The position numbers and the translations under genes were made by a program. A stretch of DNA of 64,000 nt from Heterobilharzia americana (lineage: Eukaryota; Platyhelminthes; Trematoda; Strigeidida; Schistosomatidae), in assembly GCA_944470555.2 (NCBI GenBank), contig OX104130.1:53849491-53913490 (forward strand), written 5' to 3'. This document shows positions 1-12,322 of this stretch, one piece after another. Under the pieces are notes generated by a model. It did not search any database. It had not been told where the DNA came from and saw only the letters and a program-made list of their open reading frames with translations. The stretch's first letter is position 1. Each line of letters starts with the position of its first letter.

Positions 1-429
1 CTTTTTCTTTCTGCATGACTTACCATATTCAACTAGCATTAATTCTATCAGATATACTAATAACTTGACAGATTGTTCCCAAATGAATGACTATGATCCT
101 CTGTGAATGGTCTTGTGCTTAATTCTTCAAAATATCAGACCATAAACTTTAGCTCTAAATGTGAACATAACTTATGTAAAGTACTAAGTTCTCATGATTC
201 CTATTGCATTGATAGTTGTACACTGAAGAATAGGAAAAAAGTTATGCATATATGTCCATATAGGTGGGACAAGGTTGTACAAAATATTTAAAAGGACGCT
301 ATGGTTAGGTAAAACGTAGTAAACAATCATTATGCTAGGAAATAAGATGAATACAACTCAGGAAGTGAGGGTAAGTTTTGAAATAGATCAGAAAATAAAG
401 TGCAAAGCGTCATGAAATCTTGTACTTAT

Positions 430-2110
430 AAACTAAGGAGATTGAAATTACCAAGGCAATGCTAGGTTGACAACAGTATCTATCTGAGTACATAGATTAG
501 GTTTGAATCTTTTAATTGCAACTGCTTCAGCAAGCAGCAAAAAAGTGTGGGTTTTCGTTGTTTATCGATCACTTTGAATGGCCTTGATACATCGACTTTA
601 TGTTCACTCCCAGGCAAATACGGGGTGATTATACTGTTTAAACCCTGGGGGCCCTTAAGACTCAAATTCTTGGGGATAAGTTTAGCAATGCGGACAAGAA
701 CATTTCTTTTTGTTCTTACGATGTATGTGCTTTGGCACTTACATATGCATTAGTAAATACAATTGGAGGTGACATGAGTTGAGAATATGTCCACTTTGGA
801 CTGTCTCAGCGACCATTTAGTCTGATAAACGTAGACTAACTTGGTGGCAGGATAGGTGATTTTTATTGCAGTGCTCAGTCTATGTCTCATCCTTATGGCT
901 ATCTCATTCTCTTTGAAGGCAAGGTGTAGATTGGCGGGATTCTTGTCAGTTGTACTGCGCTCAGTTCTTTTCTCTTCTGTCCTACCATATTTGTCCATAA
1001 ACTTTTGTGATTAACCATTTCCTTGCAGAGGGTCCTCGACAAAGGTCAGTTCTTCCTCAATATTCTCTTCAGGGCACAGCTTACGCGTACAGTGTTCTTA
1101 CCAGATACTCTTTGTAACTAATTGCGCAGAAGCTGGTGAAGTTTAAGCAAAGTTCATTCTACTTTCCGACGGGTGTATCCATGATTCTTTCCATTTGTTT
1201 GACGCTGTAGGCCGACGTTTAGGAAGTAAAAGGTGTTGTCATGTTCAGTTCCCAATGTGAATGTTATACTGGGGTGCGTTTCATTAAGAATATTCACTAA
1301 CTGAGAGGGATGTTTGCCATTATTTCATACAATAAATGTATCTTCAATATATCTTACTCAGAATGCTGTTTGATCAGTTGCATACTTTAGTTTCGTCTGT
1401 CCTAAACTCCCATGAAAATATCAGCGAGGATCGGGCTTAGGAGGCTTTTCATAGCAACTCAATCGACTTAACGGTATACGGTGTTATTGAATTGTAACTG
1501 AACATTCTTTGTACATATCAACAGAAACTGTTTGAATTCATACTTTGGGAGTAGAAATAGTCCTAGATATTGAAATATAATTTTTACGCCTTTTCCAATG
1601 GTATCTTTGTGAATAAGGTTGTTACATCAGAAGAAACCGTGAATTTCCCAGAGATATTCAGATCCCTCAGGTATCTTTCAGACTGTAAGCTCCCAGTTTT
1701 GAGCATATGGGTTCTAAATGTTTTGTCAGCCATAGGGGAATCTTGTAAAATGATGATCTGACCACTGATAGACAGGTCATACAAATTTGGTGACCGAGAT
1801 CCATCAGGCTTAAGCTCATTTAGGTGGCTACGCCTATTAACTTCCTCTTCAGCAGTTCTTTCAAATTCCTTGTTATTCGTCTTCCTGTTGAATCTGTCAT
1901 GTCTTTCTTTGTGCGATCAGCTAGAAATGTTGATGAATCGTCGATGATTGACACTATCTTGTTCACTTATTTATCTCTGTTCATTATGATAACACCATTG
2001 CCTTTGTCCGTTAGATGAGAAGGATCCATAAAAGACATGCATACTAATTCTTCTATTATTGTTCTTCTTGTTTTATTCAAATTCGTAAAAAGGAAGAATA
2101 GTATGAAATA
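430..2110 (-). mobile_element. Penelope-like retroelement, RT plus GIY-YIG endonuclease, decayed
   Basis: Reverse strand reads, in order, LTDKGNGVII (near 2.0 kb), DVTTLFTKIPLEKA (1.6 kb, RT motif A), RYIEDTFIV (1.34 kb, the usual R-Y-x-D-D-T-F motif with the first Asp replaced by Glu), RLSTAIKITYPATKL (0.87 kb), CQSTYIVRTKRNVLVRIAK (0.7 kb, GIY-YIG with YIV for YIG), and the conserved C-terminus AEAVAIKRFKPNLCTQIDTV ending in NLALPW and a stop near 450. Several frameshifts; not functional. Confidence 0.85.
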
Positions 2111-2284
2111 TTTCTTTAGTTTGATTTCGTTGTTATAAGCTTATCAGTATTGAAAGGTCGTATCGAAATGGATGTATTGGAAGGTGTGTATCCTGACTGC
2201 TACTTTTGACCACACACGAAAGTTATTTCATCAAACTGTCATCATATTATTTTACTGTGGTAGTAGTTTTCATCTCACAACAAA

Positions 2285-2500
2285 AAGGCACATAAAACAA
2301 TGTATACTTTACATTGATTAGTCAATGGAGAGCAACCAGTTTCATCTTGTCTAGTCCTGAGTGCTGGTCGAATTCTAGCGTCCATTTTGACGTGTTGCCA
2401 CCAAGCTAGCGGCCTCACCATCGCAAAGCACTTTGGTGGATGTATGTTGGTTGGCAGGAAACCATGCAGATAATGTCTAACCAACCGCATTATCATAAGA
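2285..2500 (-). repeat. S4 repeat (tRNA-related), minus strand
   Basis: Shares ATTTCATCTTGTCTAGTCCTG-type text and GAATTCTAGCGTCCATTTTG with copies at 11.15, 39.8 and 62.05 kb. The tRNA-like half is not complete here. Confidence 0.55.
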
Positions 2501-2599
2501 CAGAATCCCTACGGCAACTTCGTACATAATTATGCTTCACGCAAATACAAGTTATTATAATGAAAGAAGTAGATAAATATAGTTCTTTATCAGTTTAAC

Positions 2600-2760
2600 T
2601 AACTGGGATAGTCGCGGATGATGACGAGTGAAGGGAGAAATTTTGGGTGATTGAAGTGAATATAAGTTCTAGAACTTGCGTCTCGAAGCTCGCTGGTTCT
2701 AATCTTGCTGTGGCCGACATTTTTATTTTACCTCTAATCACCATTCAGCATCAAAATATA
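2600..2760 (+). repeat. S3-like element
   Basis: GATGATGACGAGTGAAGGG at the left and TTTTTATTTTACCTCTAATC at the right match the inverted S3 termini. Inside is GCTCGCTGGTTCTAATCTTG (tRNA-like B-box area). Confidence 0.5.
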
Positions 2761-2844
2761 GTTCGATCACTCTATTTTCACTTTATAATCACATAGTAAT
2801 GTATTTTTGAGATGAATGGGGATTTTTAATTTAGAAGTAGTATT

Positions 2845-3145
2845 CATCATGGACTGACATCAGTTGGCGAACCATTGAAAATCTGGGAGCACTGGACAGC
2901 TGTTTCGTCCTCAGCAGTGCGCACCCACGACCCGGCTAGAGGTCGAACTCAGGACCTCCAGGTTCCACGGCGAACGCGTTAACCATTCAGCTACTGGGTA
3001 GGTTTCCAGTGGTTCACAATTTCCAACTTCTGTCAATTCACGATATAGCGCGACTATCACCCAAGGTCTTCAGTTAGCATCCACATCACTTCCGACTGGT
3101 TGACCCCACAGGTCACGGCTAATGTCAGTCCATGATGAATACTAC
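2845..3145 (-). repeat. S2 SINE, minus strand (hammerhead stem II deleted)
   Basis: Reverse strand: GACCTGTGGGGTCAACCAG, GCTGAATGGTTAACGCGTTC (A box), GAGTTCGACCTC (B box), CACTGCTGAGGACGAAACAG and the end CATGATGAATACTAC. A 14-nt deletion removes stem II of the hammerhead (CTGA joined to GGACGAAAC). Confidence 0.75.
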
Positions 3146-3184
3146 TTCTAAATCACATAGTACTTTCGATGGATAGTTGCTAGC

Positions 3185-3275
3185 AGTGGTAATATCAAGG
3201 CATCCGCACAGGAGCCTATATACCAATAGAGACCGATCATTTCGGTCCAATTAACGATGGTATGATATAAAAACA
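3185..3275 (+). repeat. S1 (Sm-alpha-type SINE) partial copy
   Basis: Contains the S1 text ATATCAAGGCATCCGCACAG, then CCGATCATTTCGGTCCAATT, shared with copies near 4.85, 10.2, 51.0 and 51.3 kb. No hammerhead part. Confidence 0.65.
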
Positions 3276-3371
3276 ATTATACATAGTACTTCCCCGTTTG
3301 AAAAAAGTAGGATAGATACTCAACATCTTCTGGTGTGACCTCAATGAACTAAATTCTACTAGTGAATTTAC

Positions 3372-3451
3372 TTCATTGATTCATTTTGAACAGAACTCAT
3401 CAAAATTTCAGTGTCAATCTGTCTTCTACTGAAATAATTTTCAGTGTTTAC
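3372..3451 (-). CDS. possible unassigned exon (weak)
   Basis: Reverse-strand stretch with acceptor TTTTCTCAG and donor GTAAAT enclosing an open frame of 26 codons plus two bases, with NTENYFSRRQIDTEILMSSV in its middle. The frame closes right after the donor. It lies downstream of the last sure phosphodiesterase exon and has a loose FSR resemblance to the PDE2A HFSRKDY helix. The conserved residues that should follow (LATD) are absent. It could be chance. Confidence 0.2.
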
Positions 3452-3959
3452 CTGAGAAAAGTAAATATAACATATCTGACCTAGAAACAGTCAATATTCC
3501 TCTTTAATTTTTTCAATTTAGGCTGATATGTAAGTATTTTTTGTTATTAAGGTCAGCGATATTTCCACTTACAGTCTGTTTGATGAGTAAAGCAAATAAG
3601 TCAATATAGGTTCACACTTCAATAGACCTTTATTTTGAATAGTTTAGGAAAAGAAGAACCACACCCTCATTGTATTAGGATTTGAGAAAACGTGAATAAA
3701 CTTATTTTTAAGCAAAAAAAAAAAACACACCATGTCTACGAAAATCTTTTTTTCTCGATTGAAGTGAAAGGTTCCAGTAAACAAAAAGCTGATTATATTC
3801 GTGAAAGCATGTTACTACCGCACACTTAATTAATAGGTGTGATTGATACTGGGTATCAATACAAGTCTGTCACGGCTAAGACAGCTGAACTGATAATGAA
3901 TATTATGCTCCGTCTGCTTAATTCAAGTAGATTTAGAGTGGAATGAGAAAACCTGACTG

Positions 3960-4180
3960 AGCCACCAGTGAGAATACGATCAAGTGATAGTAATGCACCA
4001 CAAATTCACATGGTAGACGGGCAAATCTTTGGTGATCGAGGTAAAATAAAAATCTGGTTACCAGATGGGCCTTGTAGTTCAGCTGGTAGCAGAACAGTCT
4101 GGAAACCTGGTGATGGGTGGTTCGAATTCTGTCATGGTCGTGATTTTTATTTCACCTTCAATGATTGTTAGCCTCAAACT
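3960..4180 (+). repeat. S3 tRNA-related element
   Basis: CCTTGTAGTTCAGCTGGTAG (A-box-like), GGTGGTTCGAATTCTGTCAT (B-box-like), ending TTTATTTCACCTTCAATGAT. The same end occurs at 26.43, 37.1 and 37.37 kb. Confidence 0.62.
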
Positions 4181-4814
4181 TATCCAGTAACCAATAATTT
4201 GGTTACTGATTCAGTGTAAAACGTTGAAAATTTCTTACATTTTATTTTTCAGATTTTCATCCTGCTCTTATGATTGACTTCGTAACAGTTTTATCACCTG
4301 GTCGAAACCGATTCAACCTTAAGCCACGTTCACTGTTCAGTATTCCATTATTAACTTATCACATACATTTGTACAGTCTTGTCAATTCCATTTTTCTACT
4401 TGTCTTACGTAGCAAAATGATATCAACATAGAATGATTTTGAGTTTAGACTCAATCATTCATTGCTATCCAGCTTCCTCAATTTGTTCGATTTTCACAAT
4501 TATTTTCATCAAAGTTATTAAGGTAGGTAAGCTGGATATCCGCAGCTATCTGCATATATCCCTCAATGTTCTACAGATGAAAAGAAGATGACTTGAAATA
4601 AATTCATTATATTCTAACAGATTTGTTGTCCTCTCAATGCATTAACTTAGGCAGTGAGTCGATTGTAAGAATTCGGAATATCACAGGAGCTCATGCAGAA
4701 CAGCTTTATGTCCTCTAATTATTGTCCTAAATAAATTCCATATCATTTATTGAAAATATTTTGTCTCACATCAGATGAAGTGAACGGAAACTTTCTGAGA
4801 CGATGCCTGAAAAC

Positions 4815-4895
4815 ACTGACAATATCAAGGCATCCACATAGCAACTCATATACCAATAGAGACCGATCGATTCGGTCCAATTTACGACAGCAAAC
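4815..4895 (+). repeat. S1 partial copy
   Basis: AATATCAAGGCATCCACATA and GATTCGGTCCAATTTACGAC match the S1 core segment. The rest of the element is missing. Confidence 0.65.
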
Positions 4896-4984
4896 TGTAA
4901 GTCATAATGTATAAAACGTCTGGATGTTCAATAATATGAAAAACAAAAATGAAATGATGGGTTTTAATGTGTTTTCAAAGTGTC

Positions 4985-5190
4985 TACATGGTAGCTCATT
5001 GGCTTATGTATCAGACTTTCAAGCTACCGGTCACGGATTCGAACTCCATTCCACGCACTAATATTTCGACAGATAGGTAATGTCATTAGTCCTTACAAAA
5101 TAGGTGTGGTTGACTGCCTACTGTTTAAGTGTAGATGCGGTTGCTGAGTTAATCTTGAATCGATTCGAACTCAGATCTACAAGCCTTCAT
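4985..5190 (+). repeat. S5 tRNA-related repeat
   Basis: ATGGTAGCTCATTGGCTTAT (A-box-like), GGTCACGGATTCGAACTCC (B-box GGATTCGAACTCC), then TTCGACAGATAGGTAATG. Spacing between boxes is tRNA-like. Related to 48.82 kb. Confidence 0.6.
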
Positions 5191-5539
5191 GTTGAATGAA
5201 ATCTATCAACAGAGTGCTCAGATTTTTCCCTTAAATTTAACAGAACATTTTGTAACATGGTTTATTTGTTATTGGTTACTTGAAGTCAATCGGTAGAAAG
5301 TCTTGAAAGTAACTGACTATGTACTTGCTTGAAGGAAATACACAATTTTCTTGGACTGATGTTCTCTCAGTAGTCTGTATAAATCTATCAATTATTGCTG
5401 ATATCACAGACATCAAAATCTAGTTATCCAAGCAGTAAATAATATTTGATAAACCTACGTTGTACTACTAAAAGACAAACTACTAGCATAGATTTCCACT
5501 TAGTCGGGTAGTCGCAGTATCAGACGTATGTGATAATCT

Positions 5540-7015
5540 AGCTGGCCACACTTCATGTCAAGGCACAAGGCAACAGGATGAAACACAAAGAAATGGAAGG
5601 AATTTAATCAGAAATCTTAGGAAGCCGTGTGAAGTAATGAAGACCGAGTAGAGAAAATAAGGAAATATAATGCAACGGCTGCAATAACGATATGGCGTTG
5701 ATGCGTATGCACAACTGTGATCGATTCTGAGCCATGTCACTGTTGATTTCGGCAGTCATGGCGACCATAACAAGGAGGTCTACTCCTTCTTATTCGTCTC
5801 AGACCACTAGTCAGGGTTGATATCATGTTTTATTCTAACCATCGATAACTTCCACCCAACCTAACCCTTTTTCAACCAACACAGCTCAATCAATTAATCT
5901 GCGACTAAACATGCATAACACATATCCCAGTCATCTCAACTGATAAAGGCTTACAGTCTCATCAACTACTTACCTTCTTTACCTTAGACTATACGTCTAA
6001 CCAACGCATAGTGAACACACCATAGGTTTGAATAGTTGAACACCTAGTGCCTTTATATTTCCTTCATGTTCTACAGCTATATAAAAAAGGCTCTTAGTAA
6101 CCTAGTGAATATTTCACAGGTGTAATAATTCTCCAAAATTGCCAAAGCCAAACCAGTCTCTTGCATTGGAGCTGATATATTTCGTTGGCCATTAACCCAT
6201 TATCCGAAAATAAGGCTTTAAGTGTCCAAATGGCTCTGTATCTCGCTGGCGTCTCCAACTGACTGGACTATGTCATTTGCTTAATGACCAATAAGTTAAC
6301 TGAGATGAGATCAGTAACTATGTAGTTGGAAGAGGAGATAGAGACTTCCATATTTAATTCTCTGAGAGTGGTAAATATAAATGTAGAAAATATAGATATT
6401 CTTGACGGGCAGCGTTCGATCTAAACTTTTCATTTTATAGCTTACTTTAAACTTTAACACCACAACAAGGGTTTTCTCTTGCCAGAGGTTATTCATGTGT
6501 CAGGCGGTTATAAGAATTGGACCCTAAGATACAATGTCCATCAAGCCATTTCCTCAGTGGTAGCCTGAATAGAATTTACAACCAATCTTGAGGACTTGGA
6601 TAACAAGGAATTAAGGCTAATCAAATCATGGGGGAAACTGACTGGCTTGCGAAACTCCCAAGTTTAACCAACAAGCCTGGGTAACTATTTAGAAATACTC
6701 CTGTTAGTAGTCCATCAGGACCTGATGCTTTTCCATATTCCCACCTAATTGCAGCCCCCTCAGATCCTGTAAGAGTTGGAGTCCCTATATCAATATTTCA
6801 TTCATGCTGTAACTGGATAGCAGGCAGTAAGAAAGTAGCTATGGACCAGTTGAACTATCCTTCGAAGTGTCCTACTAATTATTAGGGTCGTTTTGCTCGG
6901 ATAGTGAATAGCAGACCAATTTTTATTTGCTGTAGTCTCATCAGTCGTCGACTGTTTAGCAACAGCTTCCTTAGTAAGTTCAAATAACTACCAACTATTA
7001 CGTGCCATTATTGTC
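5540..7015 (-). mobile_element. decayed R2 LINE copy
   Basis: Scattered similarity to the 20.0-22.2-kb R2 in the same order: the TCTGAGCCATRTCAC 3' region near 5730, CATAGTGAACACACCAT near 6010, GACTATGTCATTTGC near 6265 (codons for the YADD region), and the AGTCCATCAGGACCTGATGC and GGATAGCAGGCAGTA segments at 6710-6850. Many indels and stops; no usable frame. Confidence 0.7.
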
Positions 7016-7550
7016 TTCTTCAGGTTTCCTCACCTGCTACTACTCGTAGCTTATAGATAGAATAATTACCAAATGCAGAAAATGAAAGGAAAGCAAGGAA
7101 TAATTAGAGAATAATTATTACGTTTAAGAACAGAATTCATAAATTTCTATCTAAACGGTCATTAGTAAGTTTCTCCCACCATACATTTATGCACCTTTTA
7201 GGTTATATAAAGGCTAACTCGTAGTATCTGCTGTGGCTTGTCTGAAGCAAAGTACTACTAAGACAAAGTTGTTGACATGATGTTTGTGATTTCCCTATCA
7301 TAATGTGCAGTATCGTCTAATGAGACATAATGAACTTTATGTAAATAACGAGAAGTGAAATATCAAATGAAGTGTTGAGTGAAGGTCAACATTACATTCC
7401 TGTCTATTTAGTTGTGATAACTGCAGGCTACTAAGGCTACTAGTTATGTGTAGCCCTAAGAATTAAACATTTTTCCTTGAAAAGTGAACAGATGGAACCA
7501 GCAGAGCTCCTTTCTTTCCAGTTACACTTAGGTGAAGAAGAGCAGGAAAA

Positions 7551-8033
7551 CTAGGTCGAAAAATCACAGTAGTCCAATAAAGAAAAGGTGTGCAGGTATA
7601 AACATAAATGGCAGCTAGTTTCCGATAACTCTAGTAAACTAGCTAGAAAATTCTTGAGATATCCAGAACTTCTGAGTAGATAACGGATAATCTTGAGTTT
7701 CTTATTGAAAGTGTTGTCTGAGAAAAAAACTCTTGCCTTGTTAGCTAAAGATTTTACTGAATTCCATTTGTACTGCAAACATATGAAAGTTAAAAAGTGA
7801 GTATATACACCTTATTACTTTGGTTTCTGGTAAATTCTTTTTTATACAGTTTCATTTATTATCCTTATCAATAAAGCATTTAATAAACTAATATTACTAC
7901 CGCTTTCTGTCTCAATAGCAAAGAAGATCACTGAACTGCTGCTGTTAAATGCATCTACTATAATTTTGGCATCTTCCTCCTTCTTCAAATTTGAGAATGC
8001 TTCGTCCGTACGATGACAATAAAATATATACAT
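7551..8033 (-). mobile_element. Penelope-like RT remnant
   Basis: Reverse strand at 8033-7842 resembles the RYVDDTF region and following helix (RTDEAFSNLKKEEDA...SSSVIFFAIETESGSNI). At 7778-7551 it resembles the post-RT segment (SLANKARVFFSD, LKIIRYLLRSSGYLKNFL). It is degenerate and lacks an identifiable GIY-YIG domain. Confidence 0.65.
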
Positions 8034-8854
8034 GAAAATATGGATTCATTTAACATGAAGATTATAAAAAAAAGATATTCTGAGAAATCCCCATTCTTGA
8101 AACTACAGGTTTTGGGTGAAGTCATTCGGCGAGATTGCCACATAGCAGATATAAGGAATACTAGAAGAAGGTTATTTAATGTAGCAAAGTTATCTTATAC
8201 ATTCGACAGTCGACTGATATTAACTTTGCAAATCAAAGACAGACTACATGACTTTACCTCCTCTCTCTGTATTGTACTGACCAATTCAGCTGATGTTGTA
8301 AAGTAATTTACACCAAGTGTAAGGTTCGGCAGGTTCGACGTTGGGTCTTTGAACGCCATCCATCATGGTTAAGCAAAAACAGATAAGATCGATACGAAGC
8401 TCTATACTCTTATCTACCTGATATACTGGTTACCAAGTTGTTATTAACATTGCTTTTAAACTTGCTAACAGGATGGTTTCTAATCTCTACTAGTTCACCT
8501 TTGATTTAAATTAGAATCCATTCGAATCCACTTTAACATCTTAAGCTTGCGCGTTCAGAAGAGATTTGTCCAGCCTCTTTCTTCATCTTGGTCATGTGTA
8601 TAACTAATCTATGCTAAGATTACATTACTCCTTACTCAACGACTTACATTTCCTACTTCTGTTACTTCACGATATAGTGCGACCTACACCCAATCTAGTC
8701 GTTGATTAACTGTCCTAATGTTCAACTTGGTTGATTCCACTGGTCACGACTTCTCATTGGAACTTCGGGAATTAGTTCTCGAAGCTAATTATTAATGCTC
8801 TCCGGATTAATTCCATCTAGAGGTTTGTGGAGATTTATTAATTGATTTTAGGTT

Positions 8855-9160
8855 GGAATTCATCATGGACCGACATCAACCAAATCGAACATGTGGACAG
8901 TTACTCATCGATGACACTGGATGTAGGTCGCACTATATAGTGAAGTGACAGAAGTAGGAAATGTGAACTGTTGGATTCCAACCCAGTGGCTCAATGATAA
9001 CCTACTGGCTACGAAACCTGAAGGTCCTGGGTTCGATCCCTGCCGCGGTCGCAGGTGCGCACTGCTGGGGAGTCCCATACTCTTCAGTATTCCCAGGTTT
9101 CCAGTGTTCTTTCAACCGATGTCAGCCCATGATGAATTCCAAACTAATATCAATTAATAA
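8855..9160 (+). repeat. S2 SINE, plus strand
   Basis: CAGTGGCTCAATGATAACCT (A box), GGGTTCGATCCCTGCCGCGG (B box), GCGCACTGCTGGGGAGTCCC, ending CAGCCCATGATGAATTCC. A partial inverted S2 segment precedes it near 8860. The hammerhead region is scrambled. Confidence 0.72.
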
Positions 9161-9329
9161 ATGTCTACAAACCTCTAGATATAATTTAAAATTTCACGAA
9201 TTCGCCGTGTAATTATTATTTTTCTTTAGCTACTGTTGTAATCATCCTGATTAATTATTATCTCTGGACACTGTAATATTGTAATTTAGTTTGAAGTTTG
9301 TGGGGACTTTTAAAAAGTTATTTCAGCGT

Positions 9330-9640
9330 AGTATTCATCAGAGTTTGACATCAGTTAATGAGCTGTCAAAAACCTAAGTGCACTGAGGCAAATGTTTTGT
9401 CTTGGTATTAAAATGGTTGGTAGAGCGAACCCAAGACACCACCAGAGGTTAAACTCAGGAATTTCGAGTCCCACAGCGAGCGCATTACCATTCAGCCACT
9501 GGGTCAGACTCCGATGGTCTACATTTTTCTGCTTCTGTCAATTCGTGATATAGCTCAACTATCATTCAAGTTCATGAGTTGTCACCTGCTTCATTTAGGA
9601 CTTGGCAAGTCTCACTGGTCACGGTTTCTCATGGCAACTT
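9330..9640 (-). repeat. S2 SINE, minus strand
   Basis: Reverse strand: GTGACCAGTGAGACTTGCC, CAGTGGCTGAATGGTAATGC (A box), GAGTTTAACCTC, and the 3' end near 9340 (GTCAAACTCTGATGAATAC). Hammerhead landmarks are not intact. Confidence 0.68.
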
Positions 9641-10164
9641 TGAGATATTCATCTTGAAGGATGTCACTGAAATAAGAGTTGGACTTTCGGAATGGTTTAG
9701 GATAATTCATAACTCCTCTAGAGAGTTCCACGCCTTTCGAAATATCTATTTAACCGTTCTAGCTACAATTTATTACAATGCGATACGGAACGGGTTAGAA
9801 ATTTCTAGTAAAATACTGAGGAATAAATAATTTTAATCCAATTCGATTTATGAAACTTGTAAGGGATTTTTGAAGGCAGCGATTCATATCAAAGTTGACG
9901 GACCTAAATTTGGAGATGAAGGATGCAATGGAACATACTGTCATCAAACAAAGGTCTTGTTGTTGAACTTCACAGTGTATGGACGTGGTGTTACGTGGTG
10001 GTAGTCAGTCAGCGTAATGCCATTCTCGGTTTCCAGTCCTAGTAGGAAAAAAGCCACTCACTGGGAGGGAAATCATCCTGCTGGGGAGTTCCACACAGAA
10101 CGAACTTGCGTCCTGAATTCCATTGCTGGCTACTATCCACCATTAATATCAAACTGAAATACGG

Positions 10165-10460
10165 GCACTATTAGGGTATCCCCGCAGGAGCCTATATGCC
10201 ATTACAGACAAATCAATTCGGTCTAGTCAACGAGAAGATAATGCAAGCCGCAACATAAAAACTATATCCATCGCACAAGAAGTGGGTTTCGTGATTTGAT
10301 GACCTAGCAGATGACGCTCTCGTGTTTGAAGCAACTGGTCCCGGGTTGGAGTCTTGGTGGGGACAATACTGCTCACTGGGAGGCAGGTATATTCAGTTGA
10401 TGAGTCTCAAATGAGACGAAACGCGCTTCCTGGATTTCACTGCTAGCCTCTATCCTTCAT
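10165..10460 (+). repeat. S1 SINE, nearly full, hammerhead mutated
   Basis: Runs from the GGGTATCCCCGCAGGAGCC segment through a tRNA-like part (GACCTAGCAGATGACGCTC ... GGTCCCGGGTTGGAGTC) to the hammerhead and the CACTGCTAGCCTCTATCC tail. An A-box/B-box-like pair suggests an origin by RNA polymerase III transcription. Confidence 0.75.
10391..10436 (+). ncRNA. decayed Sm-alpha-type hammerhead
   Basis: Same layout as 51.19 kb, with stem II GTCTC/GAGAC (compensated), GAAA at 10418-10421 and downstream CTGGAT. The core starts TTGATGA, so the essential first C of CUGANGA is changed. Expected to be inactive. Confidence 0.65.
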
Positions 10461-11134
10461 TAATACAAAGCCATTCTGGACCTAAATTTGGCAATTGTTG
10501 GTACTCATCACTCAGGCATATCTGCAACCATGAATAAAGTGGTGTAGCACCAATGGTTAAAACTTGCATCACTCAGTACTGAAATCAGAGATTGAACCAC
10601 TAAGCTACTAAAGACACGACCAACTTCCTGTTGGACTGGATACGAGGTGGTCACCTCTGAATAACTGATGCAGTTGTCTGGACTTTAGTATATAGTATTA
10701 ATCGAAGTCTATAGATCAAGTCTTGTAACGTTTTTCTGTGAACCTTTTCGATCTCCCCAGCTAAATCCTTCTAACCTGCTAAAGTCTTATTAGTCATGAA
10801 CGCATGAAAGACAAGTTTAAAAACTAGATTTCCCTATTCTGTACACCGGTCTATTCACTCATATGGAATTGTGTACATGCGTCTAGGCAATATGTTCTCA
10901 CATGTATTCTTCCAGTTGTAGGTAGTTGTCTTACTATACACATCCTTTTCCATTCATTTGTTTGTCTTTTATTTGTAGATTACGAGCTGGAATTTGATGG
11001 ATATAAACGGTTGATTCTGAGCATTAGTACTAAAGAAAAGCTTCATCAATGTAGGCAATACTTTGTAATAACAAATTTATTTATGAATATGTTAGTGGTC
11101 ATTAATAGACATTAAATTTTCTGTATTGATTGGT

Positions 11135-11510
11135 CACGGGAGTGCAACCGATTTCATGTTGTCTAGTCGTGGGTGTAGACCGAATCCTATCGATCATATT
11201 TGTAATGTAGCCACCAAGTTAGAAGGCTCAGCATCGCAGTGCACATTAGTAGATGTTAGTTGGTTGAGGGTAACCCACAGGAAGCCCTGAATCTATGTTG
11301 CATGCTTTTTGACACTCGTCAGCAAGGCGTATCTGCAAGCTCGACGGAACTGATGTCCCGCCTGAGATTCGAAAACGCACCAACGACTTTACCATGAAGC
11401 TATCTCAGGCAGAATATTAGTTCCGTTGAGGTTGCAGATACGTCTTGCTGACGAGTGCCAACAAGCACAAAACTTAGGTTCAGGGCTTCCTGTCGATTGT
11501 CTCCAACTAT
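11135..11510. repeat. two S4 segments in inverted arrangement
   Basis: 11135-11300 has the TTCATGTTGTCTAGTCGTGG part. 11320-11480 has a reverse then forward tRNA-like text around CTCGTCAGCAAGGCGTATCTG (11324-11344), which is repeated inverted at 11433-11460 (CAGATACGTCTTGCTGACGAG). Confidence 0.6.
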
Positions 11511-12322
11511 CTAACATCGGAAATAAATTTTACCCCTTATCTGAAAATGGCTTATTCAGATAAGTAGATCTTGAAAAACACACGATAAAATTTATGTTTG
11601 TTGTTGTTATGACATCAAAAGGTGTAATACAATAAATATAGGAATATATATTTGAAATTATCAAGAAATTTCTGTTTAATGGTGACATATCTTTGTTATT
11701 TAATGCTGGAAATTTCTTTTGAAAGCAAGAAAGTTTATTTAGTTTTCTCGTGTATTTGAATTTCACTTTGCTGCTCAAAATGATGCATCTCTGACGAGTG
11801 AACTTACCAACTGGTATTTTTAAAGTTAAATTGTTTTACATAAGGTATCTGACCTATACTAGTTCTCTTTTGTATCACCGGTAACAACTTGTAATAACTG
11901 AATTGGTTATATTACACGTTATCATTTAAAAAAGTTGGTAGAGTGTATTTATAAACATAGTAGCGCATATAGTGAAGATGCAGAAGTCCTGGAAAGTGAA
12001 ATCACTCCTTTTTCATTCACTAAGAATTTAATTTTATCACAATTGAAATATGAAGTACTTTATTCAATAGTACACTTGATATAATTAGTCAGAGAGAAGA
12101 ACGTTAATAATTACTTACTTGTAGACCTTCAATATACCTTAGAGAATCTGACTTTGACTTATGTGATCAATATTCAACACTTTCAGTGAAGGTAACCAAA
12201 ACCTTAGTGTGATATGTTATTTAAATTATAGAATTTTGGGTTCATAAAAACGACAAAGTATCTAATATCACTCTTTCTATTCAGTTACACATCCAGGTAA
12301 TAATTATAATAATAATACTAAC

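Larger units (their letters stand above)
1..12322 (-). other. sequence downstream of the last recognised exon, probably intron
   Basis: No further catalytic-domain exon (ERHH, LATD, second metal Asp) was found, so I infer a long intron running off the window. It contains Penelope-like pieces (0.43-2.1 and 7.55-8.03 kb), a decayed R2 copy (5.54-7.0 kb), and S1 to S5 short elements. Stretches 3.3-3.95, 4.2-4.8, 7.05-7.5, 8.05-8.85, 9.65-10.15, 10.7-11.1 and 11.5-12.3 kb show nothing else I can support. Confidence 0.5.

Noticed and set aside
12119..12157. 39-bp phase-0 frame with GTAAGT donor, peptide SKSDSLRYIEGLQ, just downstream of the last exon
   Set aside because: Position and phase fit the next catalytic exon, but the acceptor has no pyrimidine tract and the conserved LAxLY and ERHH residues are absent.
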